From positions 1 through 23,412 of IMG/VR virus record IMGVR_UViG_3300031578_000341: DNA of 23,412 bases; one strand, written 5' to 3'. Position numbers and translations under genes: made by a program. Each line of letters begins with the position of its first letter. Positions within the stretch are counted from its first letter, which is position 1. Below, one piece after another: positions 1 to 5,865 of this stretch. Source of the DNA: a virus. The notes under the pieces were generated by a model. That model worked only from the letters and a program-made list of their open reading frames with translations. It did no database searches and was not told the origin of the DNA.

Positions 1-1040
1 CCTTGGCTTCCGTCACCGCAGTCACCGTGGATGTGCCAGCCTTCGTGTCCAAGCTCTTCTATCTCAGCGTCGAAAGCCTGCTCGAACGTTTCCCACACTT
101 CACCGTCGATGCCAAGCTCAGCGCTCTCGTCGTAGAGCTTCCGGTTAACGTCCTTGAGCCAAGGGACGCATCCGTGACAAAGGTGGAGCGGCGCTTGTGC
201 TCCTTGCCTGATAGCAGCAGCTAGCTCGCGTGCGGCGTCTTTGCCGTGCTCCTCCGCTTGATCGTGCAGCGCGTCTTCCTTCGTTTTATACGTCGGGCTT
301 GCGTCTGAGAAGAGCGGTGCTCCGTGGCTCCCGATCGCTTCCACGTAGCGCTCCGGTCCGAAGCAAGGAAGCGCGCGCTTCTGATCGTCATCCTCCATAA
401 GCGATGCGATCATCGCAGCTTTCACCTTCGCTTCCTGCGCTGCAGCGCGTCCGGGCTCGTCGTCTGCGTCGATCGTGTCGAGCTCGTCGAGCGCTTCCAT
501 CACGCAGTGCCTGTCGTCGCCGAATGCGGGGAAGAGGAGCTCGACGCGCTCTTGTAACTCGTATAGGGCTTTATCGCTGTCGATCGCTGTGTCCACGCGA
601 GCGTCCAGCGCTGCTCGCCAAACGCCAGCTAGCGCGCATCGGAGCTCGACAAGCTCGCGCTCCTTTGCCGTTGCTGCTTCCTGATGACGCTTCGCGAGCG
701 CGCACGCTTGCCGTGCTCCTTCTTCGTTGCCGTCGCTTCGGTCCATCGCTTGTCGTAGGGCTTCTTTCGTCGTCTCGTAGTCCGGCATCACCGATCGAAG
801 CTCGTCTATCATACGCTCAAAAAGGACGGCAGCGCTCTCCTGCTCTTTGTTAGGACCGAAGGTCGCGCGCTTGTGCTTGTGCTTCGCTCCACGCTCGTAG
901 TAGCGGATAAGGTCCGCTAGCGTCTTGATCGATCCGTGCTCGTCCTTAAGCTCGCGCTCCTCTTCGTCGAGCTCCTTCTCCATCGCTGCTCGCCATGCGC
1001 GCGCGTCTGCTTCAAGCTCTCGCTTCTCTTGCTTCGTCAT
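1..1040 (-). CDS. Large acidic/helical protein of unknown function, C-terminus cut by window edge
   Basis: Reading the minus strand from the ATG at 1040 gives 346 sense codons with no stop before base 1, so the gene continues outside the window. It begins MTKQEKRELEADARAW. Its start overlaps the stop of the upstream gene (ATGA at 1037-1040), which argues for one operon. The first 140 or so residues are rich in Glu, Arg, Lys and Ala in helical patterns (for example EKELDEEERELKDEHG), probably coiled coil. Near the visible end are Cys and His residues (LHLCHGCVPWL, then GWHIHGDCGDG) that could bind a metal. No signal peptide or membrane segment is seen. Arg codons are mainly CGC and CGA, with little AGG. 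I do not recognise the family. Position in a leftward operon opposite the structural genes suggests an early or accessory phage function, by inference only. Confidence 0.8.
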   Translation of the reverse strand, partial: MTKQEKRELEADARAWRAAMEKELDEEERELKDEHGSIKTLADLIRYYERGAKHKHKRATFGPNKEQESAAVLFERMIDELRSVMPDYETTKEALRQAMDRSDGNEEGARQACALAKRHQEAATAKERELVELRCALAGVWRAALDARVDTAIDSDKALYELQERVELLFPAFGDDRHCVMEALDELDTIDADDEPGRAAAQEAKVKAAMIASLMEDDDQKRALPCFGPERYVEAIGSHGAPLFSDASPTYKTKEDALHDQAEEHGKDAARELAAAIRQGAQAPLHLCHGCVPWLKDVNRKLYDESAELGIDGEVWETFEQAFDAEIEELGHEGWHIHGDCGDGSQ

Positions 1041-1456
1041 CTTTGTTTCCTCTCACCTGTGACGATGCTACCGTCTGCCGTGATGATCATGCCAGCGAAG
1101 AAGAGCAGCGCCGACTCCTGCTTCTGTCCTTCGATCTCTACGTACCACGTAAAGTCGTGCTGGTAGACGCTCGCTCTGCTCTGCCACGCGTTCATCCGGG
1201 CTTTGGTCGTCGCGGTCATCCACGCTCCGTCGTCGAGCTTCACGCTTCCATCGGGGTAGAAGGTTACCACGTCCGTCGTGTGATACTGGATCGCCACCGG
1301 TCGCGGCTCTCCTGGTTTGATCCATCTGCCGTGCTCGTCGCAACAAACCCGGTGGACCGTGGTTGCTTTGATGCTAGGCACGTTGTAGGGCTTGTTGTTC
1401 CTTTTCCCCATAAAGTGTGCCAGCTCCGCGTAATTCGTCTGATGCTGCTTCATCAT
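1037..1456 (-). CDS. Conserved phage hypothetical protein, 139 aa
   Basis: The protein starts MMKQHQTNYAELAH at the ATG at 1456, preceded by a good ribosome site (GGGAAAGGAG). It ends with TGA at 1037-1039, overlapping the next gene by ATGA; its own start overlaps the 59-aa gene upstream the same way. The central part (AIQYHTTDVVTFYPDGSV, then LDDGAWMTATTKARMNAWQ) resembles a small protein found in many phage and actinobacterial genomes, where a His-Thr-Asp-Val-Val strand is followed by a G-W-x-T-x-T-T-x-x-R-x-N motif. Its function is unknown to me. Two adjacent Cys (VCCDEHG, residues 38-39) lie in the N-terminal half. The frame stays open upstream to an ATG at 1834, but from 1457 to 1632 the coding signal belongs to a different frame, so I prefer the short form. 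Confidence 0.75.
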   Translation of the reverse strand: MMKQHQTNYAELAHFMGKRNNKPYNVPSIKATTVHRVCCDEHGRWIKPGEPRPVAIQYHTTDVVTFYPDGSVKLDDGAWMTATTKARMNAWQSRASVYQHDFTWYVEIEGQKQESALLFFAGMIITADGSIVTGERKQR

Positions 1457-1632
1457 GCTCGCTCTCCTTTCCCGTAAGTTTGTAGCACCTTGCGTACGAG
1501 CGCTCGTGCTGCTGCCAGCGCTCTTGCGTCCTTGATGTTCAGCGGCGACTCCATCGCTACCACGGGCTCTAGCACGTCGTAGAGCTTCTGATCGATCGTC
1601 TCTAACCGTCGTAGTGCTTGGCTCATCCTCAT
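1453..1632 (-). CDS. Small helical protein, 59 aa, unknown
   Basis: The gene starts MRMSQALRRLETIDQKLYDV at the ATG at 1632 (alternative ATG two codons later at 1626) and ends with TGA at 1453-1455, sharing ATGA with the 139-aa gene. GAAAGGA lies about ten bases before the first ATG. The predicted protein is all helical with regular hydrophobic spacing, and it uses the operon's favoured codons (GAG, GCG, GCA, CTA, CTC, CGA). The overlapping frame reads as Arg/Ser-rich nonsense here. Upstream the frame is open for 12 more codons back to a TGA but contains no start. No family is recognised. Size and layout suit a small accessory or regulatory protein of the leftward operon, but nothing in the sequence fixes a function. 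Confidence 0.6.
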   Translation of the reverse strand: MRMSQALRRLETIDQKLYDVLEPVVAMESPLNIKDARALAAARALVRKVLQTYGKGERA

Positions 1633-1834
1633 CGCTTCCGGTCCTTTCGTCTTTTCCCACGCGAGTCATCCGCTCGCGCTCCTCCTCTTTCGTGCGGGGC
1701 TCTTCGCGCTGCTCCGCGTCGCGCTCCTCTTCGGTCATACGCGCTCCTCCTCTTTCATCGATGAGCCGTCCACGCGACGAGCGCTCGCTCGTGCTCTCGC
1801 TTCCGGCTCCGGGTTGGCTGTCTCTTTGTGTCAT
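1633..1834 (-). other. Leader or N-terminal low-complexity reading frame of the leftward operon
   Basis: Just downstream of the leftward promoter an ATG at 1834 (MTQRDSQPGAGSES), with GAAGGAG before it, opens a frame of Ser/Arg/Glu-rich sequence. A second ATG at 1738 (MTEEERDAEQREE) follows GAGGAGGAG at an ideal distance. Neither frame has its own stop: both run through the 59-aa gene in a poor-looking frame and merge with the 139-aa gene. They may be a disordered extension of that protein, an untranslated leader, or the front of a gene broken by a frameshift around 1640-1670, where the 59-aa frame becomes open. The sequence alone does not decide this. Confidence 0.35.
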
Positions 1835-1856
1835 CGGGCTTGCTCCTTCACCTCCC

Positions 1857-1885
1857 ATTAAAACACAGGAGGGACCCGGTGTCAA
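1857..1885 (-). promoter_or_regulatory. Sigma70-type promoter for the leftward operon
   Basis: On the minus strand a perfect -35 box TTGACA (1880-1885) is followed after 17 bases by TTTAAT (1857-1862), one mismatch from the -10 consensus. The start of transcription would be near 1850. That is about 16 bases before the ATG at 1834, with GAAGGAG in between. It points away from the structural genes. It is the best consensus promoter I found in the window. Confidence 0.7.
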
Positions 1886-2253
1886 GCTTCGTTTCCCGCT
1901 TCGGTCGCTCTGCGCTTCGGTCTTTGGCTCCTCCTGGTCGATCCTTCTTCCATGGGAACCCCACCGGGCTCCGGGTCCGGGGAGCGGGAGCGGGCTCCAC
2001 ACATCCGGCTCCTGGTTCCCCGGACCTTCGGTCCTTCCGGGTCCCATCCCCGATACCTAACGCAGAGGAGCCAACTAGCAAAGGACAACCGACAAGCAGG
2101 AGCCCGGAAACGGGGAGCCCGTACGGGAGGAGGTGGGCAGGAAGGGCGGTCTCCCTGTGGCTTGCCATCCAGATTCTGGCTCCCGGTATCCGGTACGGGC
2201 TCCGATTAATCAGAAGCGGGCTTCCGGGTATCGGAAAACGGGTTTAGCGGTCT

Positions 2254-2304
2254 CAACCACAATCGGTTGTAGTTGGGATAGTGCGTATCCACAATCGGTT
2301 GTGG
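2254..2304. promoter_or_regulatory. Pair of operator-like inverted repeats
   Basis: The core ACAATCGGTTGT occurs twice, at 2259-2270 and 2291-2302, in the same orientation. Each copy sits in a larger inverted repeat: CAACCACAA/TTGTAGTTG around TCGG at 2254-2275 (8 of 9 pairs), and CCACAA/TTGTGG around TCGG at 2289-2304 (6 of 6 pairs). The centres are 32 bp apart, about three helical turns, so dimers bound to both would lie on the same DNA face. This is typical of repressor or activator operators between divergent phage operons. The binding protein is not in the window. Confidence 0.6.
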
Positions 2305-2414
2305 GTCCTCCCCCGAAAGGAGAAAACGGGCGGGGGCCGGGGGGGTCCTCTTTCTCTCTACGCGCTCGCATTTGTCCGGATTTCGTTTGGCCCACCATAT
2401 GCCGGGTGAGACAC

Positions 2415-2443
2415 TTGGGTGAATGGTCGAGGGACGGTATAAG
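2415..2443 (+). promoter_or_regulatory. Candidate rightward promoter before the packaging genes
   Basis: TTGGGT at 2415-2420, a 17-base spacer and TATAAG at 2438-2443 make a reasonable promoter, about 130 bases before the first rightward gene. The -10 box and its flank (GGTATAAGAGGATGAAAG, 2436-2453) recur almost unchanged at 9354-9370 before the capsid genes, which raises confidence that the element is functional. Confidence 0.5.
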
Positions 2444-2463
2444 AGGATGAAAGTGGGGGATGC

Positions 2464-2482
2464 CGGTCCCCTTCGGGGACCG
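2464..2482 (+). repeat. Stable hairpin in the rightward leader
   Basis: CGGTCCCC and GGGGACCG pair perfectly over 8 bases around a TTC loop. No T-run follows (TCGAAAAGG), so it is not an ordinary intrinsic terminator. Lying 20 bases after the candidate promoter, it may be a leader-RNA structure for antitermination or mRNA stability. Confidence 0.5.
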
Positions 2483-2490
2483 TCGAAAAG

Positions 2491-2520
2491 GGATCGGGAT
2501 CGGGAAGGATCGGGATCGGG
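2491..2520 (+). repeat. Tandem direct repeat of GGATCGGGATCGGG
   Basis: GGATCGGGATCGGG occurs at 2491-2504 and again at 2507-2520, each copy itself being two GGATCGGG-like units. It lies just ahead of the packaging genes, a usual place for terminase binding sites (cos/pac). That role is only suggested by position. Confidence 0.5.
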
Positions 2521-2572
2521 GACCGGGGACCCGTTACCGCCGCGCGCACGTACGCGCGAGGGAGAACGCCGG

Positions 2573-2845
2573 ATGAAGGTACGGCATGGAAATCAAAGGA
2601 CCGGTAAGGTTAGGGCTGAGCCGCACGCGAAGGTCAAGCCCGGACCGCAAGCCGGGTCCCGTGCGTGCATATCAATCCTTCCGTCCGGTGATCCCTGTAA
2701 GAACGAATTCACATCGTCTTGGCCGGGAGAGCGCATCTGCCCGGCGTGTAGAAGGAGGTTTAAAGAGGTGCGCAACAGGGCGAGACCCATACCCCTGCAC
2801 GTAAGTGAGGAGGCAAACGAGGAGGAGGATAAGGACGATGGATAA
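2573..2845 (+). CDS. Small zinc-ribbon-like phage protein, 90 aa
   Basis: The protein starts MKVRHGNQRTGKVRAEP and is very basic in its N-terminal third. Cys32, Cys42, Cys56 and Cys59 form a zinc-ribbon-like pattern ending ERICPACRRRF. This matches the common small phage zinc ribbon in which a Cys pair is followed by a Phe-Ser stretch and then R-I-C-x-x-C-R. The Asp/Glu-rich tail ends in a TAA inside the next gene's start (ATGGATAA), so the two are translationally coupled. The frame stays open upstream to 2423, but that part is low-complexity Gly/Arg/Pro. A GGGAG site ten bases before 2573 supports the short start. It is the first gene of the rightward operon. Such proteins are usually thought to bind nucleic acid; here that is inference. 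Confidence 0.65.
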   Translation: MKVRHGNQRTGKVRAEPHAKVKPGPQAGSRACISILPSGDPCKNEFTSSWPGERICPACRRRFKEVRNRARPIPLHVSEEANEEEDKDDG

Positions 2846-3317
2846 GCAGGAGCGGAGGGCCGCACCGAGGCGATTCACCTTAGACGAGCTTCGGGCCATA
2901 CCCGTATTGAGGACGGCGCTGGACAAGCAACTGACCTACGAGGAAGAGCTACAAGAGGACGCCTCCAGGGGCTGTCAGACCTCGTGTCAGGTAAGTTTCG
3001 AGGTCGGCCCAATGTTGGGCCAAGAAGAGGATATAGGAAAGGATTTTGAAGGCCGGGAAATCGTCGCCCGACAGTTCACGGTAGACGACCTGCGGCGTCT
3101 TCACTGGCGGACGCGCGAACTTGCGCAACGTTACCGTTCCGGTGAGGAGAAGGAAGAAGAATACTTGTTGGGGCTCCAGCTTGCGACGATGCGGTATTTG
3201 CGTTGGCTGAGGGTCGAGATGGCCGCCGTTATGAACAAGGAATCCGAGAAGGAGATAAATGATGGCGAGAAAGAAGAAGGTGAAGAAGGAGCCAGCACCG
3301 GAGCCGGAGGCGGTTGA
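2838..3317 (+). CDS. Unknown 159-aa protein with internal duplication and one CxxxC pair
   Basis: It starts MDKQERRAAPRRFTLDELRA after AAGGACG; the start overlaps the upstream stop. The segment RRFTLDELRA (residues 11-20) is echoed by RQFTVDDLRR (78-87), each followed by a charged helix, so the protein looks like a tandem duplication of a 45-residue helical unit. Between the copies sits GCQTSCQVSFEVG with Cys46 and Cys50, a CxxxC pair strikingly like the tetrads of the Cys-rich tail-tip protein at the other end of the window. The tail is Glu/Gly-rich and ends within the next gene. Its place just before the terminase would fit a small terminase subunit or packaging accessory, but I see no helix-turn-helix and do not assign it. 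Confidence 0.7.
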   Translation: MDKQERRAAPRRFTLDELRAIPVLRTALDKQLTYEEELQEDASRGCQTSCQVSFEVGPMLGQEEDIGKDFEGREIVARQFTVDDLRRLHWRTRELAQRYRSGEEKEEEYLLGLQLATMRYLRWLRVEMAAVMNKESEKEINDGEKEEGEEGASTGAGGG

Positions 3318-3555
3318 AGAGGCGGAAGTTGCCGCCCCGGTAGAGGACGCTCAGAGCTTCGAATGCGGTACGCCAGCCGAGGCCACTAGGCTAGGCGAAC
3401 AGATGAGGGCGTCGGGAATCAAGGTGGCCATCCGGAAGACCGTGGTAATAGCCGAGCCGGAAACGAACGAGGACCGGATAGTTGAGGCCATAGCCGGTTG
3501 CGGCGTCATAAGTGAACAAGGTACGACGGCGTGGCCCGGCGCGGACGGCCCCTGA
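3259..3555 (+). CDS. Lysine-rich small protein upstream of the terminase, 98 aa
   Basis: It starts MMARKKKVKKEPAPEPEAVE after a strong GAAGGAG site, six bases before the ATG and inside the end of the previous gene. The first 30 residues are a disordered Lys then Glu/Pro/Ala tail. The remaining part (from SFECGTPAEATRLGEQM) looks like a small alpha/beta fold with IKVAIRKTVVIAEPETNEDR, where a basic strand and an NEDRIVEAI helix are clear. Two Cys are present. It ends one base before the terminase start. Such basic-tailed small proteins are common beside terminases, but I do not recognise this one. DNA or virion association is a guess from the Lys tail. Confidence 0.7.
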   Translation: MMARKKKVKKEPAPEPEAVEEAEVAAPVEDAQSFECGTPAEATRLGEQMRASGIKVAIRKTVVIAEPETNEDRIVEAIAGCGVISEQGTTAWPGADGP

Positions 3556-3556
3556 G

Positions 3557-5182
3557 ATGAGCAGCGGCACCGGGTCCTTCTTTGACGAGCTGGCCGCGTC
3601 GCTTGAGAACAAGGATGTAATATCCTGTTCGGAGTGGACGCGCCAGCACAGGCGCATTGGCGGGGCTCCATGGTCCTTCTCCCGTTATCCCTATCTTCGG
3701 GAAATCCACGATTGTCCGGCCCGGCGCATCGTCATCAAGAAGGGCGCGCAGATGGGCATTACCGAGGCGATGCTGAATGTGACGTTTCATACGCTCGACG
3801 TAAAGGGGAAGGACGTGCTGTACGTCCTCCCGACGAAGGACCCGGACGCTTCCGACTTCACGAGGGCGCGATTCGACCCCGCCCTTGAATCGTCTCCCCA
3901 CCTCTCGGAGATGTTCACGAACGTGTCGAACGTCGGCCATAAGCGCGCCGGGTCACTTAATCTGTTCGTGCGCGGGTCCAACTCGCGTTCCGGGCTCAAG
4001 ACGATACCGGTGGCGCTCGTCATCCTTGACGAGTACGACGAGATGATGGCGGAAAACCTACACCTCGCGGAGGAGCGGTTATCCGGTCACGTGGGCGGCG
4101 TGATGATAAGGCTCTCGACTCCCACCATCGAGGAATACGGTATAGCGAAGGAGTGGGGGCGCTCCGATCAACGTCAGTATTGGTTCCCCTGCCCGTACTG
4201 CCATAAACCTATAAAACTCGAATGGCCGGAAGCCTTCTACGTCGAAGAGCCTGAGTTACCCAAGACGGCTGAGATCATCTGCCCCCTCTGCAAGACGCCC
4301 ATGCCCCGCGCCAAGAAGATTAAGGCCATGTGTCGCGGAGAGTGGCGGGCCACCGAAGCCTCCGACGTTGCCGGGTTCCACATCAACCAGCTATACAGCC
4401 CCACCTTAGAGGCGTTCGAGATCGCGGAGAAGTGGAGGGACGCGCAGCACGATCAGCTGGCCGAGCAGGAGTTCTATAACTCTAAATTGGGAATGGAGCA
4501 TTCACCAGCCGGGAGTCGCGTCCAGCCGGACCAGATAGAGAGGTGCATCTCTAACTACGCTATGCAATACACCTCAGCCGGGGCTTGTATGGGGGTAGAC
4601 GTCGGTAAGCTCATTCACTTCGAGATCGCGGAATGGAAAGGTAAGGTGAAGCGGGTCCTTCAAGTGGGAAAGGTGATCGAGTTCCGGGAACTGGTTCCGA
4701 TAATGAGGGCGCATAATGTCTATTGCTGCGTGGTGGACGCTCGCCCGGAGACCCGCGAGGCTCGCCGGTTCCAGATGACCATGAATCAGACTTCGAAGAT
4801 AGTATGGCTGGCCTTCTACTTGCCCATCAAGCAGTTGATTAAGAAAAACGACGAGCAAGCTACCATTGACTTACACCGCACGGAGTCCCTGGCCATGGCG
4901 CAGAGCAGGTTTATTGAGGGCTCGGTCGTGCTCCCGTATGATGTACCTACGGAGTATAAAATGGGGATACGCGCGGTCACGCGCGTCATTCGAGAGACCG
5001 GGAAAAGGGAGCCGGAAGCCGTGTACGTAAAGACCGGCCCGGACCATTACGCCCACGCGGATAATTATTGCGAGATGGCGCGCGTGGTCCGACCGTTCGG
5101 CATCTTTCGCCCCATGGGACCGGATGACGTTCCGTTCGGTGATAACTTCCTCAGGACGTTGACGGGAGGGATGGTCCCGTGA
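3557..5182 (+). CDS. terL: Terminase large subunit, GpA-like (ATPase-nuclease)
   Basis: This 541-aa protein is the DNA-packaging motor, which uses ATP to pump the genome through the portal and cuts it with a C-terminal nuclease. The ATPase shows a Walker-A-like loop KKGAQMGITE near residues 60-70 and a Walker B strand VALVILDEYDEM near 150-161, followed by the coupling segment IRLSTPT. A zinc-ribbon pair (FPCPYC near 211, IICPLC near 241) and the size and order are those of the lambda gpA/PF05876 family. The nuclease core begins at CMGVDVG near 345, with Asp as first catalytic residue. I take the ATG at 3557, one base after the upstream stop, over the GTG at 3512, which overlaps the preceding gene by 44 bases. 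The stop overlaps the next start (GTGA). Confidence 0.93.
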   Translation: MSSGTGSFFDELAASLENKDVISCSEWTRQHRRIGGAPWSFSRYPYLREIHDCPARRIVIKKGAQMGITEAMLNVTFHTLDVKGKDVLYVLPTKDPDASDFTRARFDPALESSPHLSEMFTNVSNVGHKRAGSLNLFVRGSNSRSGLKTIPVALVILDEYDEMMAENLHLAEERLSGHVGGVMIRLSTPTIEEYGIAKEWGRSDQRQYWFPCPYCHKPIKLEWPEAFYVEEPELPKTAEIICPLCKTPMPRAKKIKAMCRGEWRATEASDVAGFHINQLYSPTLEAFEIAEKWRDAQHDQLAEQEFYNSKLGMEHSPAGSRVQPDQIERCISNYAMQYTSAGACMGVDVGKLIHFEIAEWKGKVKRVLQVGKVIEFRELVPIMRAHNVYCCVVDARPETREARRFQMTMNQTSKIVWLAFYLPIKQLIKKNDEQATIDLHRTESLAMAQSRFIEGSVVLPYDVPTEYKMGIRAVTRVIRETGKREPEAVYVKTGPDHYAHADNYCEMARVVRPFGIFRPMGPDDVPFGDNFLRTLTGGMVP

Positions 5183-5865
5183 CGAAGACTAAGGATATGA
5201 TACACCTCGTACCCTTCGATGAGCTGTCGAAAAAGAAACAGCGCGGTATAGTCGAGGAGCTTGGTCCGCCGATGACCGATGAGGGGGTCATTCGGGCGTA
5301 TTACAATAGACGGGCGCTCGGATGCGGGTATCGCTGGCACGAGTTTTCACCTAAGGGATTTCAACGCTGCACCGCCTACAAGAAAAATAAACGTGAGAGG
5401 AAGGGTCTCCAGTGCCGCTATTGGTCCATTCCCAGTAAGGATAAATGTAAGTTTCACGGGGGTCTGAACCCCATCAAGCACGGGATGTATTCGAGGTACA
5501 AGCAAGGCACGTTGGCTGAGAAGGCCGAGGAGTTCGCCGCCGAGCCGGGTATAAAGAGCCTTAGGGAGGAAGTGGGCATCCTGCGCGCCATGTTAAATAG
5601 ACAGTTGGAGAACGAGGATGATTCCGGGATCGTGGGGTTGGTTGATACCATCAGGAAGACGGTGACGGCGCTGGTGCAGATTGAGGAAGGTCTCAAACTG
5701 ACGCTGGACATCACGCAGGTGCAGGCCATGATCAAGCAGGTGACGGTTGTGATACAGGAGGAGGTCGCGGACGCGGAGTCGGTCAGTAAGATAGCGGACA
5801 GGCTTCGGAGGTTGGACGTTCTTCCCCGCCCAATGGCGGCTGAGGTTGTGGGGGCTGAAACATGA
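5179..5865 (+). CDS. Zn-motif phage protein, candidate terminase small subunit, 228 aa
   Basis: GTG start at 5179 in a GTGA overlap with terL. Residues 50-95 contain a likely metal site, Cys64-x14-Cys79-x10-Cys90-x2-His93, ending CKFHGGLNP and followed by IKHGMYSRYKQG. This Cys...FHGG...KHG signature is common in phage proteins encoded next to terminase large subunits, often annotated as small terminase or packaging-associated. Residues 115-210 are helical (EEVGILRAMLNRQLEN, then a long Val/Ile/Gln-rich helix), as expected for an oligomerising region. Coupling to terL supports a packaging role. The usual order is small before large, so either the order is inverted or one of the genes at 2.5-3.5 kb is the true small subunit. 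Confidence 0.6.
   Translation: MTKTKDMIHLVPFDELSKKKQRGIVEELGPPMTDEGVIRAYYNRRALGCGYRWHEFSPKGFQRCTAYKKNKRERKGLQCRYWSIPSKDKCKFHGGLNPIKHGMYSRYKQGTLAEKAEEFAAEPGIKSLREEVGILRAMLNRQLENEDDSGIVGLVDTIRKTVTALVQIEEGLKLTLDITQVQAMIKQVTVVIQEEVADAESVSKIADRLRRLDVLPRPMAAEVVGAET

Larger units (their letters stand above)
1886..2572. other. Divergent intergenic control region, no convincing gene
   Basis: About 700 bases between the leftward and rightward operons. Short frames cross it on both strands but look like shadows (Gly/Pro/Arg/Ser-rich, no good starts). It holds many short repeats around the words CCGGG, GGTCC and GGTATC. A hairpin GGACC-TTC-GGTCC sits at 2022-2034, a palindrome CCCGTACGGG at 2118-2127 and GATTAATC at 2204-2211. 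Two operator-like repeats lie at 2254-2304. A G-rich tract at 2328-2345 could form a quadruplex. A promoter candidate, a hairpin and a direct repeat follow at 2415-2520. It is the likely control region, and possibly a packaging or replication site. Confidence 0.6.

Noticed and set aside
1848-2450. Several open frames on both strands in the intergenic region
   Set aside because: Gly/Pro/Arg/Ser-rich composition, mutual overlap, no good starts and no coding periodicity that I could see.
2464-2482. Intrinsic terminator
   Set aside because: Strong stem but no T-run on either strand next to it, and it lies just after a promoter and ahead of a long operon.
2423-2572. N-terminal extension of the zinc-ribbon-like gene from the ATG at 2423
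   Set aside because: The extension is low-complexity Gly/Arg/Asp, covers the candidate promoter, hairpin and tandem repeat, and 2573 has its own ribosome site.
3512-3556. Upstream GTG start for the large terminase
   Set aside because: It would overlap the preceding gene by 44 bases and adds a basic stretch unlike terminases; the ATG at 3557 follows the stop directly.
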